Source of the DNA: Lactococcus taiwanensis
GTDB taxonomy: Bacteria; Bacillota; Bacilli; Lactobacillales; Streptococcaceae
Direction: 5' to 3'
NCBI RefSeq assembly: GCF_014905395.1
Contig: NZ_BNDT01000001.1
Coordinates: 248,001-312,000, forward strand
DNA length: 64,000 bases
In this document: one piece after another, positions 55,386 through 64,000 of the stretch
Layout of the letters: every line of letters begins with the position of its first letter
Numbering within the stretch: the first letter of the stretch is position 1
Position numbers and translations under genes: made by a program
The notes under the pieces: generated by a model
The model's input: the letters and a program-made list of their open reading frames with translations, nothing else
Database searches by the model: none
What the model was told of the DNA's origin: nothing

Positions 55386-55482
55386 ATTTGTGACATTCGA
55401 AATAATTTACAACATCATTTCCTCTTCCAGTTCAATTTCTTATAGAAAGAATCCTGTTGCTAAAGAACTGCAAGTAAAAAAA

Positions 55483-55504
55483 CTACTGACCGGCCGGTCA
55501 GTAG
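55483..55504. repeat. Dispersed palindrome copy 24
   Basis: CTACTGAC-CGGCCG-GTCAGTAG; symmetrical through the centre, and the symmetry extends to 26 bases (55481-55506). It lies just beyond the nrdF stop, where it may end the nrd transcript. Confidence 0.9.
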
Positions 55505-55527
55505 TTATAATTTTTAAAAAGTCAAGC

Positions 55528-56505
55528 TTAAATCTCATAATCATCGTCAGACATGGCTTCAACTTCTCCTAATAAGTAAGAATTTCCGACTTGTGAGAAG
55601 AAGTCATGGTTAGAAGACGACGTAGAAATCCCATTCATCACTACAGGATTAACGTCCGCCGCAGTGTCAGGGAAAAGTGGATCTTGTCCAAGATTCATCA
55701 AAGCTTTATTGGCATTATAGCGCAAGAAAGTCAAAACTTCCTCAGTCCAACCCACTTGATCATAAAGTAAATGCGAATATTTTTCTTCATTTTCATAAAG
55801 TTGGTAAAGCAATTCATACATCCAGTCACGTAATTCACTTTGCTCCTCTTCTGATAACTCATTAAAGCCAAGTTGGAATTTGTAGCCAATATAAGTGCCA
55901 TGGACAGACTCGTCACGAATGATTAATTTAATGATTTCAGCTGAATTAATCATTTTATTATTTCCTAAATAAAGTAAAGGAGTGTAAAAACCGGAGTAGA
56001 AGAGGCACGTTTCAAGGAACACAGAGGCCACCTTTTTTTGCAAAGCTGTACCAGATTCATAAATTTTATTAATAATTTCGGCCTTGGTTTGCATATAAAC
56101 GTTGGTATCGACCCAGTCAAAAAGTTCTTCGATTTCTTTTTTGGTATTCAAAGTAGAGAAAATCGTAGAGTAAGATTTGGCGTGAACCGATTCCATAAAT
56201 TGGATGTTATTGAAACAGGCAATTTCTTGAGGCGTTCTGGCATCGTGTTTAAGTACTTCCGCACCATCTACGGATTGCAGGGTATCGAGCAAGGTCAAGC
56301 CGGCAAAGGCCTTAGCAAAAGTATCTCGTTCGATTTGAGGTAATTTACGCCAGTCATCTAAGTCGTTAGAAACAGGTACGCGAGTGTCTAACCAAAATTG
56401 GCTCGTCAATTTCTCCCAAGTGTATTTGTCAATCGAATCTTCAATAGAGTTCCAGTCAATGGCGCTGTAGTAGGTCGGCACCGTCAAATTTTCAGTTTCA
56501 GACAT
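55528..56505 (-). CDS. nrdF: Class Ib ribonucleotide reductase, small subunit
   Basis: 325 residues from ATG 56505 (MSETENLTVPTYYSAIDWNS). It carries the metal/tyrosyl radical cofactor; ligands are visible in NIQFMESVHAKSYS and RDESVHGTYIG. Longer frames exist upstream but are not NrdF-like. The ATG has no close ribosome binding site: AAAGGA lies upstream of a 7-pair hairpin (56518-56546). Last gene of the nrdHIEF group. Confidence 0.93.
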   Translation of the reverse strand: MSETENLTVPTYYSAIDWNSIEDSIDKYTWEKLTSQFWLDTRVPVSNDLDDWRKLPQIERDTFAKAFAGLTLLDTLQSVDGAEVLKHDARTPQEIACFNNIQFMESVHAKSYSTIFSTLNTKKEIEELFDWVDTNVYMQTKAEIINKIYESGTALQKKVASVFLETCLFYSGFYTPLLYLGNNKMINSAEIIKLIIRDESVHGTYIGYKFQLGFNELSEEEQSELRDWMYELLYQLYENEEKYSHLLYDQVGWTEEVLTFLRYNANKALMNLGQDPLFPDTAADVNPVVMNGISTSSSNHDFFSQVGNSYLLGEVEAMSDDDYEI

Positions 56506-56517
56506 AGTATTAAGATG

Positions 56518-56546
56518 TGAGCCCTGCGGTAAACAAGATGGGCTCA
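56518..56546 (-). promoter_or_regulatory. Hairpin between ribosome binding site and start of nrdF
   Basis: On the minus strand TGAGCCC pairs with GGGCTCA around a 15-base loop. AAAGGA sits just upstream and the ATG 12 bases downstream, so the hairpin separates the two and could set NrdF output. Confidence 0.45.
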
Positions 56547-56586
56547 ATTCCTTTCTCTTTTTCTTCGTATAAAATGCCAAGAAAAT

Positions 56587-56608
56587 TTACTGACCGCTTC
56601 GTCAGTAA
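56587..56608. repeat. Dispersed palindrome copy 25
   Basis: TTACTGAC-CGCTTC-GTCAGTAA within a longer AAAATTTACTGAC stem; a second right arm follows at 56623-56637. Confidence 0.88.
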
Positions 56609-56637
56609 ATTTTGTAGCAGTGGTCAGTAAATTTTCC

Positions 56638-58806
56638 TTAGATAACGCAACTTTCACATTGATTAGCGCCAACTTCTTCTTGATCATCAGTAAAAGTCCG
56701 CACGTAATAAATGGTTTTGATTCCTTTTTTATAGGCATAATTACGTAAGATAGACAAATCACGAGTGGTCATTTTGTTGGTAGCTGATTTCCATTCATAA
56801 AGGCCTTCAGGCAAAGTAGAGCGCATAAATAGGGTAAGGGATAAGCCTTGGTCAACATGCTCTGTGGCAGCAGCATAGACGTCAATCACGGCGCGCATAT
56901 CTGTGTCATATGCTGATTTGTAATAAGGAATAGTTTCCGTTGAAAGACCAGCCGCTGGGTAGTAAATTTTACCGACTTTCTTTTCTTGACGTTCTTCGAT
57001 TCGGTTTACAATTGGGTGAATAGAAGAAGAACAGTCATTAATATAAGAAATTGACCCATTTGGCGCAACGGCCATACGATATGAATTGTAGAGTCCAGAA
57101 GTTTTTACAGTTTCACGCAGAGCTGCCCAGTCAGCAAGACTTGGAACTTCAATCCCGTCAAACAAAGCTTGTACTTTTGGAGAGACAGCAGCAAAATAAT
57201 CATGGCTGACGTATTTGTCAAAATAGCTGCCGTCAGCGTAAGCTGATTTTTCAAATGTTTTGAAAGAGGCCCCTTTTTCTTGTGCTAATTTATTGGAGGC
57301 TTTCAACGTATAGTAATTCAATAACATAAAGTAAACGCTAGTAAATTCAACGGCTTCTTTACTATCGTAATGGATTTGATTTTGAGCTAAGAAAGAATGT
57401 AAGCCCATGGCTCCAAGTCCGATGGCATGCATTTCATCATTTCCTTTACGTACAGTAGGCACAGTGTCCAGGTTAGATGTTTCAGAAATGAAAGTTAATG
57501 CCCGAACCATTGATTCAATAGAAGGGCCAAATTCTGAACCAGAGGTCATCATGTTTAAAACGTTTGTTGAACCCAAGTTACAGGCCACATCTGTCCCCGT
57601 CACTTTGTAGGTTTGATCATCATTCAAAACAGAAGGTGTTTGAACCTGCAAAATTTCAGAACAAAGATTAGACATCGAAATCACACCATCAACCGGATTA
57701 GCTTTGTTAACGGTGTCTACATTGACGATATAAGGGTAACCAGACTCTTGTTGAAGTTTTGAGAGTTCTTGTTCAAGTTCACGAGCAGAAATTGGTGTTT
57801 TACGAATTTCTGGATTAGCTACCATGTTGTCATATTCGGCTGTAATATCCACTTCTGTAAAAGGTTTACCATAGTGTTTTTCGACGAAATAAGGTTCAAA
57901 CAAGTACATTGTTTCCCCTTTTTTGACCAATTCATAAAACTTATCAGGAACGGTTACACCTAAAGACAACGTTTTGACACGTATTTTTTCATCTGCATTT
58001 TCTTTTTTAGTAGATAAAAATTCCATAATGTCCGGATGGAAGATGGACAAATAAACTACACCAGCGCCTTGACGTTGCCCTAATTGGTTAGCATAAGAAA
58101 AGCTATCTTCAAACAATTTCATGACAGGTACTACACCAGCTGCGACCCCATCATAACCTTTGATTGGTGCACCAGCCCCGCGCAAGTTTGTCAAATTGAG
58201 GCCAACTCCACCACCATTTTTGGAGAGTTGTAACGCTGAGTTGATTGTCCGACCAATGGAGTTCATATCGTCGGTCAATTGCAAAAGGAAACAAGAGACG
58301 AATTCACCCCGGCGTTTTCGACCAGCATTTAAGAAAGTTGGCGTGGCAGGCTGATAGCGACGATTGACCATTGCAAAGGCCAAGTCATGCGCTAATTTCT
58401 CATTGCCATCCGCCATATACAAAGCATTCATGAGTACACGATCTTCAAAATCTTCCAAATAAAGTGACCCATCATTATTTTTCATGGCGTACTGATTGTA
58501 AAATTTATAAGCGGCCATGAATGAATCGAAATGAAACTCAAACTGACTCAATTCTTTTCTCAGTGAGGTGATGAAGTCAAATGAATATTGCGCTAAAAAA
58601 TCTGCCTCCAGATATTCTTCTTGTACAAGCCACTTGAGTTTTTCTTCATACGTCTCAGCAGTGAAACGATTTGGTGCAACGTTTTCTTTAAAAAAAGCAG
58701 TGATTGCTTCTTTATCTTTAGCCAATGGAATGGCACCATTGACGGGAATGTTAATTTCATTATTAAGCTTAAAATAGGTGACATCTTTAAGTTGTTTAAG
58801 AGACAT
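56638..58806 (-). CDS. nrdE: Class Ib ribonucleotide reductase, large subunit
   Basis: 722 residues, usual length. It reduces ribonucleoside diphosphates. Active-site Cys in CFLLQLTDDMNSI, CSEILQ-type and NLGSTNV blocks, and the C-terminal redox pair CESCVI. AAGGAG lies five bases before the ATG. It lacks an ATP-cone, as class Ib enzymes do. Confidence 0.96.
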   Translation of the reverse strand: MSLKQLKDVTYFKLNNEINIPVNGAIPLAKDKEAITAFFKENVAPNRFTAETYEEKLKWLVQEEYLEADFLAQYSFDFITSLRKELSQFEFHFDSFMAAYKFYNQYAMKNNDGSLYLEDFEDRVLMNALYMADGNEKLAHDLAFAMVNRRYQPATPTFLNAGRKRRGEFVSCFLLQLTDDMNSIGRTINSALQLSKNGGGVGLNLTNLRGAGAPIKGYDGVAAGVVPVMKLFEDSFSYANQLGQRQGAGVVYLSIFHPDIMEFLSTKKENADEKIRVKTLSLGVTVPDKFYELVKKGETMYLFEPYFVEKHYGKPFTEVDITAEYDNMVANPEIRKTPISARELEQELSKLQQESGYPYIVNVDTVNKANPVDGVISMSNLCSEILQVQTPSVLNDDQTYKVTGTDVACNLGSTNVLNMMTSGSEFGPSIESMVRALTFISETSNLDTVPTVRKGNDEMHAIGLGAMGLHSFLAQNQIHYDSKEAVEFTSVYFMLLNYYTLKASNKLAQEKGASFKTFEKSAYADGSYFDKYVSHDYFAAVSPKVQALFDGIEVPSLADWAALRETVKTSGLYNSYRMAVAPNGSISYINDCSSSIHPIVNRIEERQEKKVGKIYYPAAGLSTETIPYYKSAYDTDMRAVIDVYAAATEHVDQGLSLTLFMRSTLPEGLYEWKSATNKMTTRDLSILRNYAYKKGIKTIYYVRTFTDDQEEVGANQCESCVI

Positions 58807-58918
58807 ATTACTCCTTTATTTATCAATGCGTTTCAGTTGCTACATTTTTACTGAAACTAAAATAATTAATCAATGTAAAGCTAGCTGTTAGAAAAGCAAT
58901 AGCATTAAAAATGAAAGA

Positions 58919-58945
58919 TGCTTCACGTCAAATCTGTGAAGCATA
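58919..58945 (-). terminator. Hairpin between nrdI and nrdE
   Basis: ATGCTTCAC and GTGAAGCAT form a 9-pair stem; CTTTCATTTTT follows on the minus strand. Probably a partial terminator or processing site separating nrdHI from nrdEF. Confidence 0.6.
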
Positions 58946-58948
58946 AGA

Positions 58949-59371
58949 TCATAGTGGATTTTTAAAAGTTACTTTGGCCCCTTGATCAAGCTGTATGGCG
59001 AGTTTTTCGACCGCCTCCACATCAGCTGGCGTACCGTTAAACTCAAAGTCATATAAGAGTGGAATTTGATATTTGGCAGAAAGTTCCTTAGCTGTAAAAA
59101 TATAAATTCCTGCAAAATTGCGGTTTCCTGTTCCAATGATACCACGACAAAGCTTATAGTTTTCATTATAAGCCATGAAATCAAACACAGGATCCATCAC
59201 GTCAATAGACTTAGAGACGGTAGGGGATTCCTCGGCATAACTTGGTGTGATGAGAAGAAAAGGCTCAGACATCTCTAAATCATCGTCGGGTAGAATTTCA
59301 ACATGAGGTAAACTGGTTTTACCTACAAAACGTCGAGTTTGCCCGGTTACACTAAAATAAACAAGTTTCAT
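58949..59371 (-). CDS. nrdI: Flavodoxin-like NrdI
   Basis: 140 residues. FMN-binding start [17 protein letters not shown] and [16 protein letters not shown]. It supplies the oxidant that assembles the manganese-tyrosyl cofactor in NrdF. It begins one base after the nrdH stop. Confidence 0.93.
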   Translation of the reverse strand: MKLVYFSVTGQTRRFVGKTSLPHVEILPDDDLEMSEPFLLITPSYAEESPTVSKSIDVMDPVFDFMAYNENYKLCRGIIGTGNRNFAGIYIFTAKELSAKYQIPLLYDFEFNGTPADVEAVEKLAIQLDQGAKVTFKNPL

Positions 59372-59372
59372 C

Positions 59373-59591
59373 TTAAGCCAACTTTGCTAATTCGGCAGGA
59401 CGAAAACCAGAGAAAGCTACTTCTCCCTTAGTAACGACAGGAGCAGCTCTAAAGCCCATTTCGATGACTTTTTCTACAAACTCAGGTTGCTCATCAATGT
59501 TGATTTCAGTGAAGGCGACGTGATGTTCTCCGAGCCATTTTTTGACCATTTTACATTGCATGCAGTTATTTTTCGAATATACTGTAACCAT
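59373..59591 (-). CDS. nrdH: Glutaredoxin-like NrdH redoxin
   Basis: 72 residues. Redox pair CMQC in [17 protein letters not shown] and the typical end [14 protein letters not shown]. It reduces NrdE and is reduced by thioredoxin reductase (trxB at 12.9 kb). GAGGAG precedes the ATG. First gene of the operon. Confidence 0.95.
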   Translation of the reverse strand: MVTVYSKNNCMQCKMVKKWLGEHHVAFTEINIDEQPEFVEKVIEMGFRAAPVVTKGEVAFSGFRPAELAKLA

Positions 59592-59650
59592 TTTAGTCTC
59601 CTCAGTGGTGAGTCAAAGTTCTTTTACTTTTTCTCGAATTTTATATTCTT

Positions 59651-59679
59651 ATTTTAGCGTAAAAAAAATACCTAGTCAA
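59651..59679 (-). promoter_or_regulatory. Promoter of nrdHIEF
   Basis: Minus strand: TTGACT (59679-59674), 17 bases, TAAAAT (59656-59651). Confidence 0.8.
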
Positions 59680-59686
59680 ATTATAT

Positions 59687-59702
59687 TTACTAGATATTGT
59701 GT
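59687..59702. promoter_or_regulatory. NrdR box 1
   Basis: Contains ACTAGATATTGTGT, close to the NrdR consensus ACACWATATATWGTGT on the right half; just upstream of the -35 box. Confidence 0.65.
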
Positions 59703-59728
59703 TGAATTATGTAAAATATGACAAGATG

Positions 59729-59744
59729 ACACAAGATATTGTGC
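59729..59744. promoter_or_regulatory. NrdR box 2
   Basis: ACACAAGATATTGTGC, good match in both halves, 42 bases (four helix turns) from box 1; reaches the last base of the plsY gene. Confidence 0.75.
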
Positions 59745-60382
59745 TATTTTTTTTGCTGGTGAGATAGGTTTAAACCAAAGGGGACAAGGGATTCAGTGTG
59801 ATTTTTAATCCGGATGAGGTTACTTTTGTGTCTATAAATGATAATAATTGCTAAAACAATAACAATTAAAGAGAATAAAAGGTCATAAGAAGGTAAAATA
59901 AAACCAAAGCTTGGAAAAATCAAAATCCCCACTAATGCAGCAAGAGCTGCAACAACGCTTGAAAGGCTAATCATACTAAATAACCATAAGACAACGAAGA
60001 AGACTAGTAACAGATAAACCAGAAAAAGAGGGGTGAAACCAAGAATGACACCACCAGAGGTAGCAACAGCCTTTCCTCCTTTGAAGTGATCAAATATGGA
60101 AAAGGTATGCCCAATAACCGCCATCAACCCAAAAATGAGAGGAGAGAGCCCGTGCACGTGAAAGAGGACAGGTAAAAGGGTTGCAAGTGTTCCTTTAAGA
60201 AGGTCAAAAGTAAAGACGGCGATGCCCGCTTTCACCCCAAGAATCCTAAAAGTATTGGTAGTGCCAGTATTTCCTGAGCCATAATCGTGTAGGTTTTTTT
60301 TGAAAAAAAGTTGCCCTACCCACAGCCCAGCTGGTATTGCCCCTAGCAGATAGCTCACAACAAGAAGTATAAAAATAATCAT
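59744..60382 (-). CDS. plsY: Glycerol-3-phosphate acyltransferase PlsY
   Basis: 212 residues, usual length. Membrane enzyme moving acyl from acyl-phosphate to glycerol-3-phosphate. Motifs [15 protein letters not shown] and [20 protein letters not shown] are intact. CTGGAG lies six bases before the ATG. Divergent from parE, an arrangement also seen in streptococci. Confidence 0.95.
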   Translation of the reverse strand: MIIFILLVVSYLLGAIPAGLWVGQLFFKKNLHDYGSGNTGTTNTFRILGVKAGIAVFTFDLLKGTLATLLPVLFHVHGLSPLIFGLMAVIGHTFSIFDHFKGGKAVATSGGVILGFTPLFLVYLLLVFFVVLWLFSMISLSSVVAALAALVGILIFPSFGFILPSYDLLFSLIVIVLAIIIIYRHKSNLIRIKNHTESLVPFGLNLSHQQKK

Positions 60383-60589
60383 AAGTGCTCCAGGTCTATT
60401 TCTTTTAAAATAACATATGCTTTTAACTGTACAATTATATCATATTTTACTAAAGAAATAAGTAAATTTTTCAAAAAATGCTTACAGCAGGCTTTTGACA
60501 AAGCTTTCTGAACAAGGTACAATAAGCTAGATGAATATTTTTTGTAGCTTAACAAAGAATATGAGCTTTCAATGAGGGGAATGACAGTA

Positions 60590-62524
60590 ATGGTAATAGA
60601 TATTAATAATTATGATGATAGTGCGATTCAAGTCCTAGAGGGCTTGGATGCTGTCAGAAAACGGCCTGGTATGTACATTGGCTCAACCGATAGTACAGGC
60701 TTGCACCACATGGTTTGGGAAATTGTAGATAATGCAGTCGATGAGGCCCTTTCCGGTTTTGGAAATAAAATCCTAGTGACGATTAACAAGGATGGCAGCT
60801 TAACCGTTGAAGATGAAGGACGGGGTATGCCTGTTGGAATACACGCCAGTGGAAAACCTACCATTGAAGTTATTTTCACGATTTTGCATGCTGGTGGTAA
60901 ATTTGGTCAAGGGGGTTATAAAACTTCAGGTGGACTGCATGGCGTTGGCTCGTCAGTTGTTAATGCCCTTTCCACTTGGCTAGAAGTCGAAGTCACGCGT
61001 GATGGAACGGTCTATCGGCAACGTTTCGAAAATGGCGGACACCCTGCTACTACGCTGGAAAAAATTGGCAAAGCACCCAAGTCAAAAACAGGGACAAAGG
61101 TCACCTTTATGCCCGACCCCAGTATTTTCTCGACAACAGAGTTCAAATATAATATCATCTCAGAACGCCTGAACGAATCAGCTTTCTTGCTCAAAGAAGT
61201 GACCATCGTTCTTGAAGACAAACGAACAGATCAAAAAGAAGAATTTCATTATGAAAATGGGGTTCAGGATTTTGTCACCTATCTGAATGAAGACAAAGAC
61301 AGCTTGACGCCAGTGCTTTATTTCGAAGGCAAGCAAGACGGGTTTGAAGTAGAAGTGGCCATGCAATACAATGATGGTTACTCGGAAAATATCCTCTCTT
61401 TTGTTAATAATGTCCGTACCAAAGACGGTGGAACACATGAAGCGGGCCTGAAAACTGCCATTACTAAAGCGATGAATGAGTACGCCCGCAAGGTAGGCTT
61501 ACTCAAGGACAAGGATAAAAATCTGGAAGGTTCAGACTATCGTGAAGGCTTAACGGCGGTGCTGTCGGTTTTGATTCCTGAAGAACACTTGCAATTTGAA
61601 GGGCAGACTAAGGACAAATTAGGCTCCCCTTTGGCTCGCCCGATTGTGGATGGTTTGGTGGCTGAAAAGCTCAGTTTCTACTTGATGGAAAATGGCGAAT
61701 TGGCTCAGAATTTGATACGTAAGGCCATCAAAGCGCGTGAAGCCCGTGAAGCGGCTAGAAAAGCGCGCGAAGATTCCCGAAATGGCAAAAAGAACAAGAA
61801 AGACAAAGGGCTTTTGTCTGGTAAATTGACCCCAGCTCAAACCAAAAACCCTAACAAAAACGAACTTTATCTGGTCGAAGGAGATTCGGCTGGTGGCTCC
61901 GCTAAACAAGGGCGCGACCGCAAGTTCCAAGCGATATTGCCTCTGCGTGGTAAGGTTATCAACACCGAGAAGGCTAAAATGCAGGACATTCTCAAAAATG
62001 AGGAAATCAACACCATGATTTACACCATTGGTGCTGGGGTTGGGGCTGATTTTACCTTGGCTGACCGCAACTATGACAAAATTATCATCATGACCGATGC
62101 CGACACGGACGGTGCCCACATCCAGACCCTTTTGCTGACTTTCTTTTACCGCTACATGAAACCGCTGGTGGAAGCAGGGCACATCTACATCGCTCTGCCG
62201 CCCCTTTACAAAATGAGCGAAGGCAAAGGGAAAAAGGAAAAAATTGAATACGCTTGGACTGATGGCGAGCTGGCTGAGTTGCGCAAGCATTTCGGTAAAA
62301 ATGCTAACCTGCAACGTTACAAAGGGCTTGGTGAAATGAACGCGGATCAGCTTTGGGAAACGACCATGAATCCTGAAAGCCGTACTTTGATTCAAGTGAC
62401 CATTGACGATGCCGCTCAAGCTGAAAAACGCGTCTCTGTGCTTATGGGTGACAAGGTTGAACCTCGCCGGAAGTGGATTGAAAACAACGTGAAATTTACG
62501 ATGGAAGAAGAAACAGTCTTTTAA
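60590..62524 (+). CDS. parE: DNA topoisomerase IV subunit B
   Basis: 644 residues. ATPase domain (EIVDNAVDEALSG, GGLHGVGSSVVNALS) and TOPRIM (YLVEGDSAGGSAKQGRDRKFQAILPLRGKVINTEKA, IMTDADTDGAHI). It separates linked daughter chromosomes with ParC. I assign ParE rather than GyrB from length and the plsY neighbour. ATG 60590 (MVIDINNYDDSAI) lies nine bases after GAGGGGA; 60581 and 60572 are alternatives. parC does not follow. Confidence 0.9.
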   Translation: MVIDINNYDDSAIQVLEGLDAVRKRPGMYIGSTDSTGLHHMVWEIVDNAVDEALSGFGNKILVTINKDGSLTVEDEGRGMPVGIHASGKPTIEVIFTILHAGGKFGQGGYKTSGGLHGVGSSVVNALSTWLEVEVTRDGTVYRQRFENGGHPATTLEKIGKAPKSKTGTKVTFMPDPSIFSTTEFKYNIISERLNESAFLLKEVTIVLEDKRTDQKEEFHYENGVQDFVTYLNEDKDSLTPVLYFEGKQDGFEVEVAMQYNDGYSENILSFVNNVRTKDGGTHEAGLKTAITKAMNEYARKVGLLKDKDKNLEGSDYREGLTAVLSVLIPEEHLQFEGQTKDKLGSPLARPIVDGLVAEKLSFYLMENGELAQNLIRKAIKAREAREAARKAREDSRNGKKNKKDKGLLSGKLTPAQTKNPNKNELYLVEGDSAGGSAKQGRDRKFQAILPLRGKVINTEKAKMQDILKNEEINTMIYTIGAGVGADFTLADRNYDKIIIMTDADTDGAHIQTLLLTFFYRYMKPLVEAGHIYIALPPLYKMSEGKGKKEKIEYAWTDGELAELRKHFGKNANLQRYKGLGEMNADQLWETTMNPESRTLIQVTIDDAAQAEKRVSVLMGDKVEPRRKWIENNVKFTMEEETVF

Positions 62525-62527
62525 AGT

Positions 62528-62549
62528 TTACTGACAGCTTCGTCAGTAA
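62528..62549. repeat. Dispersed palindrome copy 26
   Basis: TTACTGAC-AGCTTC-GTCAGTAA then TTTTTC, three bases after the parE stop: a likely terminator. Confidence 0.88.
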
Positions 62550-62574
62550 TTTTTCACACTTGAAAAGAGAAAAA

Positions 62575-63108
62575 ATGCGTTTGATTTTAGCATCTGCGCC
62601 AGAAGGCAAGGAAAAATTTATTCGACAAATTGAAAAATGGCTGGGCAAATCTCGCGCCGACATCTCGGTCTGTCTGATTAACGAAGCGCTCGCCCAGTCA
62701 GATGATGATTGTCGCTGGCTTTTATCGGCATTTTCAAGTTTGGCCACAACTTTTGGTGGCAAACTAACTTTTGCCAATCTGCGCGCTGTGGCGCCAGAAC
62801 AGCTCAAGACCAAGATGTTGGGCTACGATTTGATTTGGTGTTTTGGTGGCTACACTAATGAATTGCTAGAAACCTTTGAGAAAACTGGTTTTTCTGAACT
62901 TTTGCCAGAACTTTTGGCAGGAAAAATCTGGGTGGGTTCATCAGCAGGCGCTTGCGTTTTGGCGAAAAATTATCTGGGGCTGCTGGATTTCTCAATTTCT
63001 CCTCATGAAAAACTTACGATTTTCAAAGAAAATACTTATTTTCTGACTGACTCAGCAGGGCTGATTGTTGATAATCATGAGATTTTGCTGATAGAGAATG
63101 CTGTATAA
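62575..63108 (+). CDS. Peptidase E-like (S51) protein
   Basis: 177 residues. The nucleophile Ser motif VGSSAGACVL is present, preceded by FGGYTNELLETF where dipeptidase E has GGGNTF. Family members cut Asp-X dipeptides. The variation near GGY and the short length leave substrate open. ATG 62575 (MRLILASAPEG) is chosen over TTG 62560; the AAAAGAG site is moderate. Confidence 0.78.
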   Translation: MRLILASAPEGKEKFIRQIEKWLGKSRADISVCLINEALAQSDDDCRWLLSAFSSLATTFGGKLTFANLRAVAPEQLKTKMLGYDLIWCFGGYTNELLETFEKTGFSELLPELLAGKIWVGSSAGACVLAKNYLGLLDFSISPHEKLTIFKENTYFLTDSAGLIVDNHEILLIENAV

Positions 63109-63109
63109 T

Positions 63110-63131
63110 TTGCTGACGAACCTGTCAGCTG
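63110..63131. repeat. Dispersed palindrome copy 27
   Basis: TTGCTGAC-GAACCT-GTCAGCTG; paired change of A to G and T to C inside the arms (GCTGAC/GTCAGC). Two bases after the preceding stop. Confidence 0.75.
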
Positions 63132-63144
63132 GAGTAAAAGAAAA

Positions 63145-63966
63145 ATGAAAGAAAAATACGTCGTTTTTGACTTTGAAACCACTGGTTTCTCTGCTCAAAA
63201 AAATGAAATCATCCAAATCGGTGCGGTAAAATATGACGAAAACGATGTTGAGATCGCGCGGTTTAACCAATTGGTTAAAAATCAGCGGTCCTATGTCTCT
63301 TCAGAAATTACAAAATTAACTGGGATTAGACCAGCTGATTTGCTCAATCAGCCGACGATTGAAGAAATCCTACCGAAGTTTTTGGCCTTCATCAAAGATC
63401 ATCTTTTAGTTGCGCATAATGCTCCCTTTGATGTCAGTTTCTTATACCAAGCAATTATTGATTGCGCCCTAAGTGGCGTCGAGGCTTTTCGCGTCTATGA
63501 CACGCTGACAGAAAGTAAACGCTTATTGACGATGTCATCCTATGCCTTAGAAAATTTTAAATCGGTGCTTGGAATGGATGAACTGCGCTCACACGATGCA
63601 CTTAATGATTGTTTAATTACAGCAAAACTTTACCAATATTTACAAAAAATCGAGTATTCAGAAGAATTAGCATTTGCCAAAGAAGCTGATCAGTTGGATT
63701 TGTTTGGAGAAATGACCGATGAGATTACCGTTGAGTTACGTCGTGAATTGCACCTTCCAATCACGAAAGCTTTGGTCTACTACCATCAAGATGAACAGCG
63801 ACGCTGGCATCGCTTAGAAGTGGTTGGCATTCACATTGAGCGCACTTACAGTACGGGAGCAAGTCTGACTATCCGTTTGTACGATGGTGAAAAAGTAGCG
63901 ATTCATTCGGATTTTTTGAAGGAAATGCAGAAGGCTAACTTTGTGAGTCAGATGGAAGAAGACTAG
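63145..63966 (+). CDS. DnaQ-type 3'-5' exonuclease domain protein
   Basis: 273 residues. Exonuclease motifs ExoI VFDFETTGF, ExoII LLVAHNAPFDVSFLY and ExoIII RSHDALNDCLITAKLY lie in the first 170 residues, followed by about 100 residues of unknown fold. Similar to the epsilon/PolC proofreading domain but free-standing; a DNA repair or RNA role is possible. Complete in the window. A new AAGGAGGA ribosome binding site at 63993-64000 marks the next gene outside. Confidence 0.88.
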   Translation: MKEKYVVFDFETTGFSAQKNEIIQIGAVKYDENDVEIARFNQLVKNQRSYVSSEITKLTGIRPADLLNQPTIEEILPKFLAFIKDHLLVAHNAPFDVSFLYQAIIDCALSGVEAFRVYDTLTESKRLLTMSSYALENFKSVLGMDELRSHDALNDCLITAKLYQYLQKIEYSEELAFAKEADQLDLFGEMTDEITVELRRELHLPITKALVYYHQDEQRRWHRLEVVGIHIERTYSTGASLTIRLYDGEKVAIHSDFLKEMQKANFVSQMEED

Positions 63967-64000
63967 TTAAAAATTAGTGATGCACCTGCCCTAAGGAGGA

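Noticed and set aside
61619-62419. 266-codon frame antisense to parE
   Set aside because: Long because of the codon bias of parE; no start signals and composition of a shadow frame.

Overview
The window is chromosomal DNA of a low-GC Gram-positive lactic acid bacterium, most probably a Lactococcus. The L. garvieae group is my best guess, but that is an inference. Supporting signs are AGGAGG-type ribosome binding sites, TGnTATAAT extended -10 promoters, CIRCE-controlled hrcA-grpE-dnaK with no dnaJ behind it, class Ib nrdHIEF, a DUF4059 gene between an amino acid ABC transporter and trxB, and the order queG-prfB-ftsE-ftsX. I see no rRNA, tRNA, insertion sequence, prophage or CRISPR array. Almost everything is core housekeeping DNA.

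Layout. 0-9 kb: end of a DHA2-type drug exporter with its DUF4811 partner; an RpiR-type regulator; nucleoside salvage (deoB, a DUF6440 gene, deoD); an ASCH protein; a lipoprotein; an HdeD-like membrane protein; fhs. 9-18 kb: secreted NlpC/P60 hydrolase, amino acid ABC transporter, trxB, secG, rnr, a cysteine hydrolase and an EEP-family protein. 19-23.3 kb: five genes that look like a synthase-dependent polysaccharide locus, headed by a flavoprotein that has lost the usual redox cysteine. 23-28.4 kb: a MenA/UbiA prenyltransferase on the minus strand, an ACT protein, a UPF0210 protein, a histidine phosphatase and an LdcB-like carboxypeptidase. 28.4-34 kb: hrcA-grpE-dnaK and an oleate hydratase. 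34-40.7 kb: M20 amidohydrolase, fruR-fruK-fruA and cardiolipin synthase. 40.7-45 kb: an RsmF-type methyltransferase and rapZ-yvcK-whiA. 45-50.3 kb: an ABC exporter, a formate/nitrite channel, a DUF402 phosphatase and a metallophosphoesterase. 50.7-55.3 kb: a small membrane protein, queG, prfB, ftsE and ftsX. 55.5-60.4 kb: nrdF, nrdE, nrdI, nrdH and plsY on the minus strand. 60.6-64 kb: parE, a peptidase E-like protein and a DnaQ-type exonuclease.

The strongest signal no gene explains is a dispersed palindrome, TTACTGAC-N6-GTCAGTAA. I count 27 copies, about one per 2.4 kb. Many lie between genes, some placed as terminators, but nine are inside coding regions. In genes it is read only in the two frames that stay open; the third frame contains TGA, and in that frame it supplies the stop codon of the RpiR gene. 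Three copies change the arm ends from GAC/GTC to GAT/ATC on both sides, so the symmetry itself appears to be kept.

A second pattern is five genes whose start codon lies 6-9 bases after a good -10 box and has no ribosome binding site: the NlpC/P60 hydrolase, menA, the M20 amidohydrolase, the metallophosphoesterase and prfB. They are candidates for leaderless translation.

Regulation readable from the sequence includes two CIRCE elements around the hrcA promoter, paired direct repeats and a consensus cre site at fruRKA, tandem NrdR-like boxes upstream of nrdH, and structured leaders before rnr, trxB and ftsEX. All start sites were chosen by eye from ribosome binding sites and family N-termini; no database search was run.
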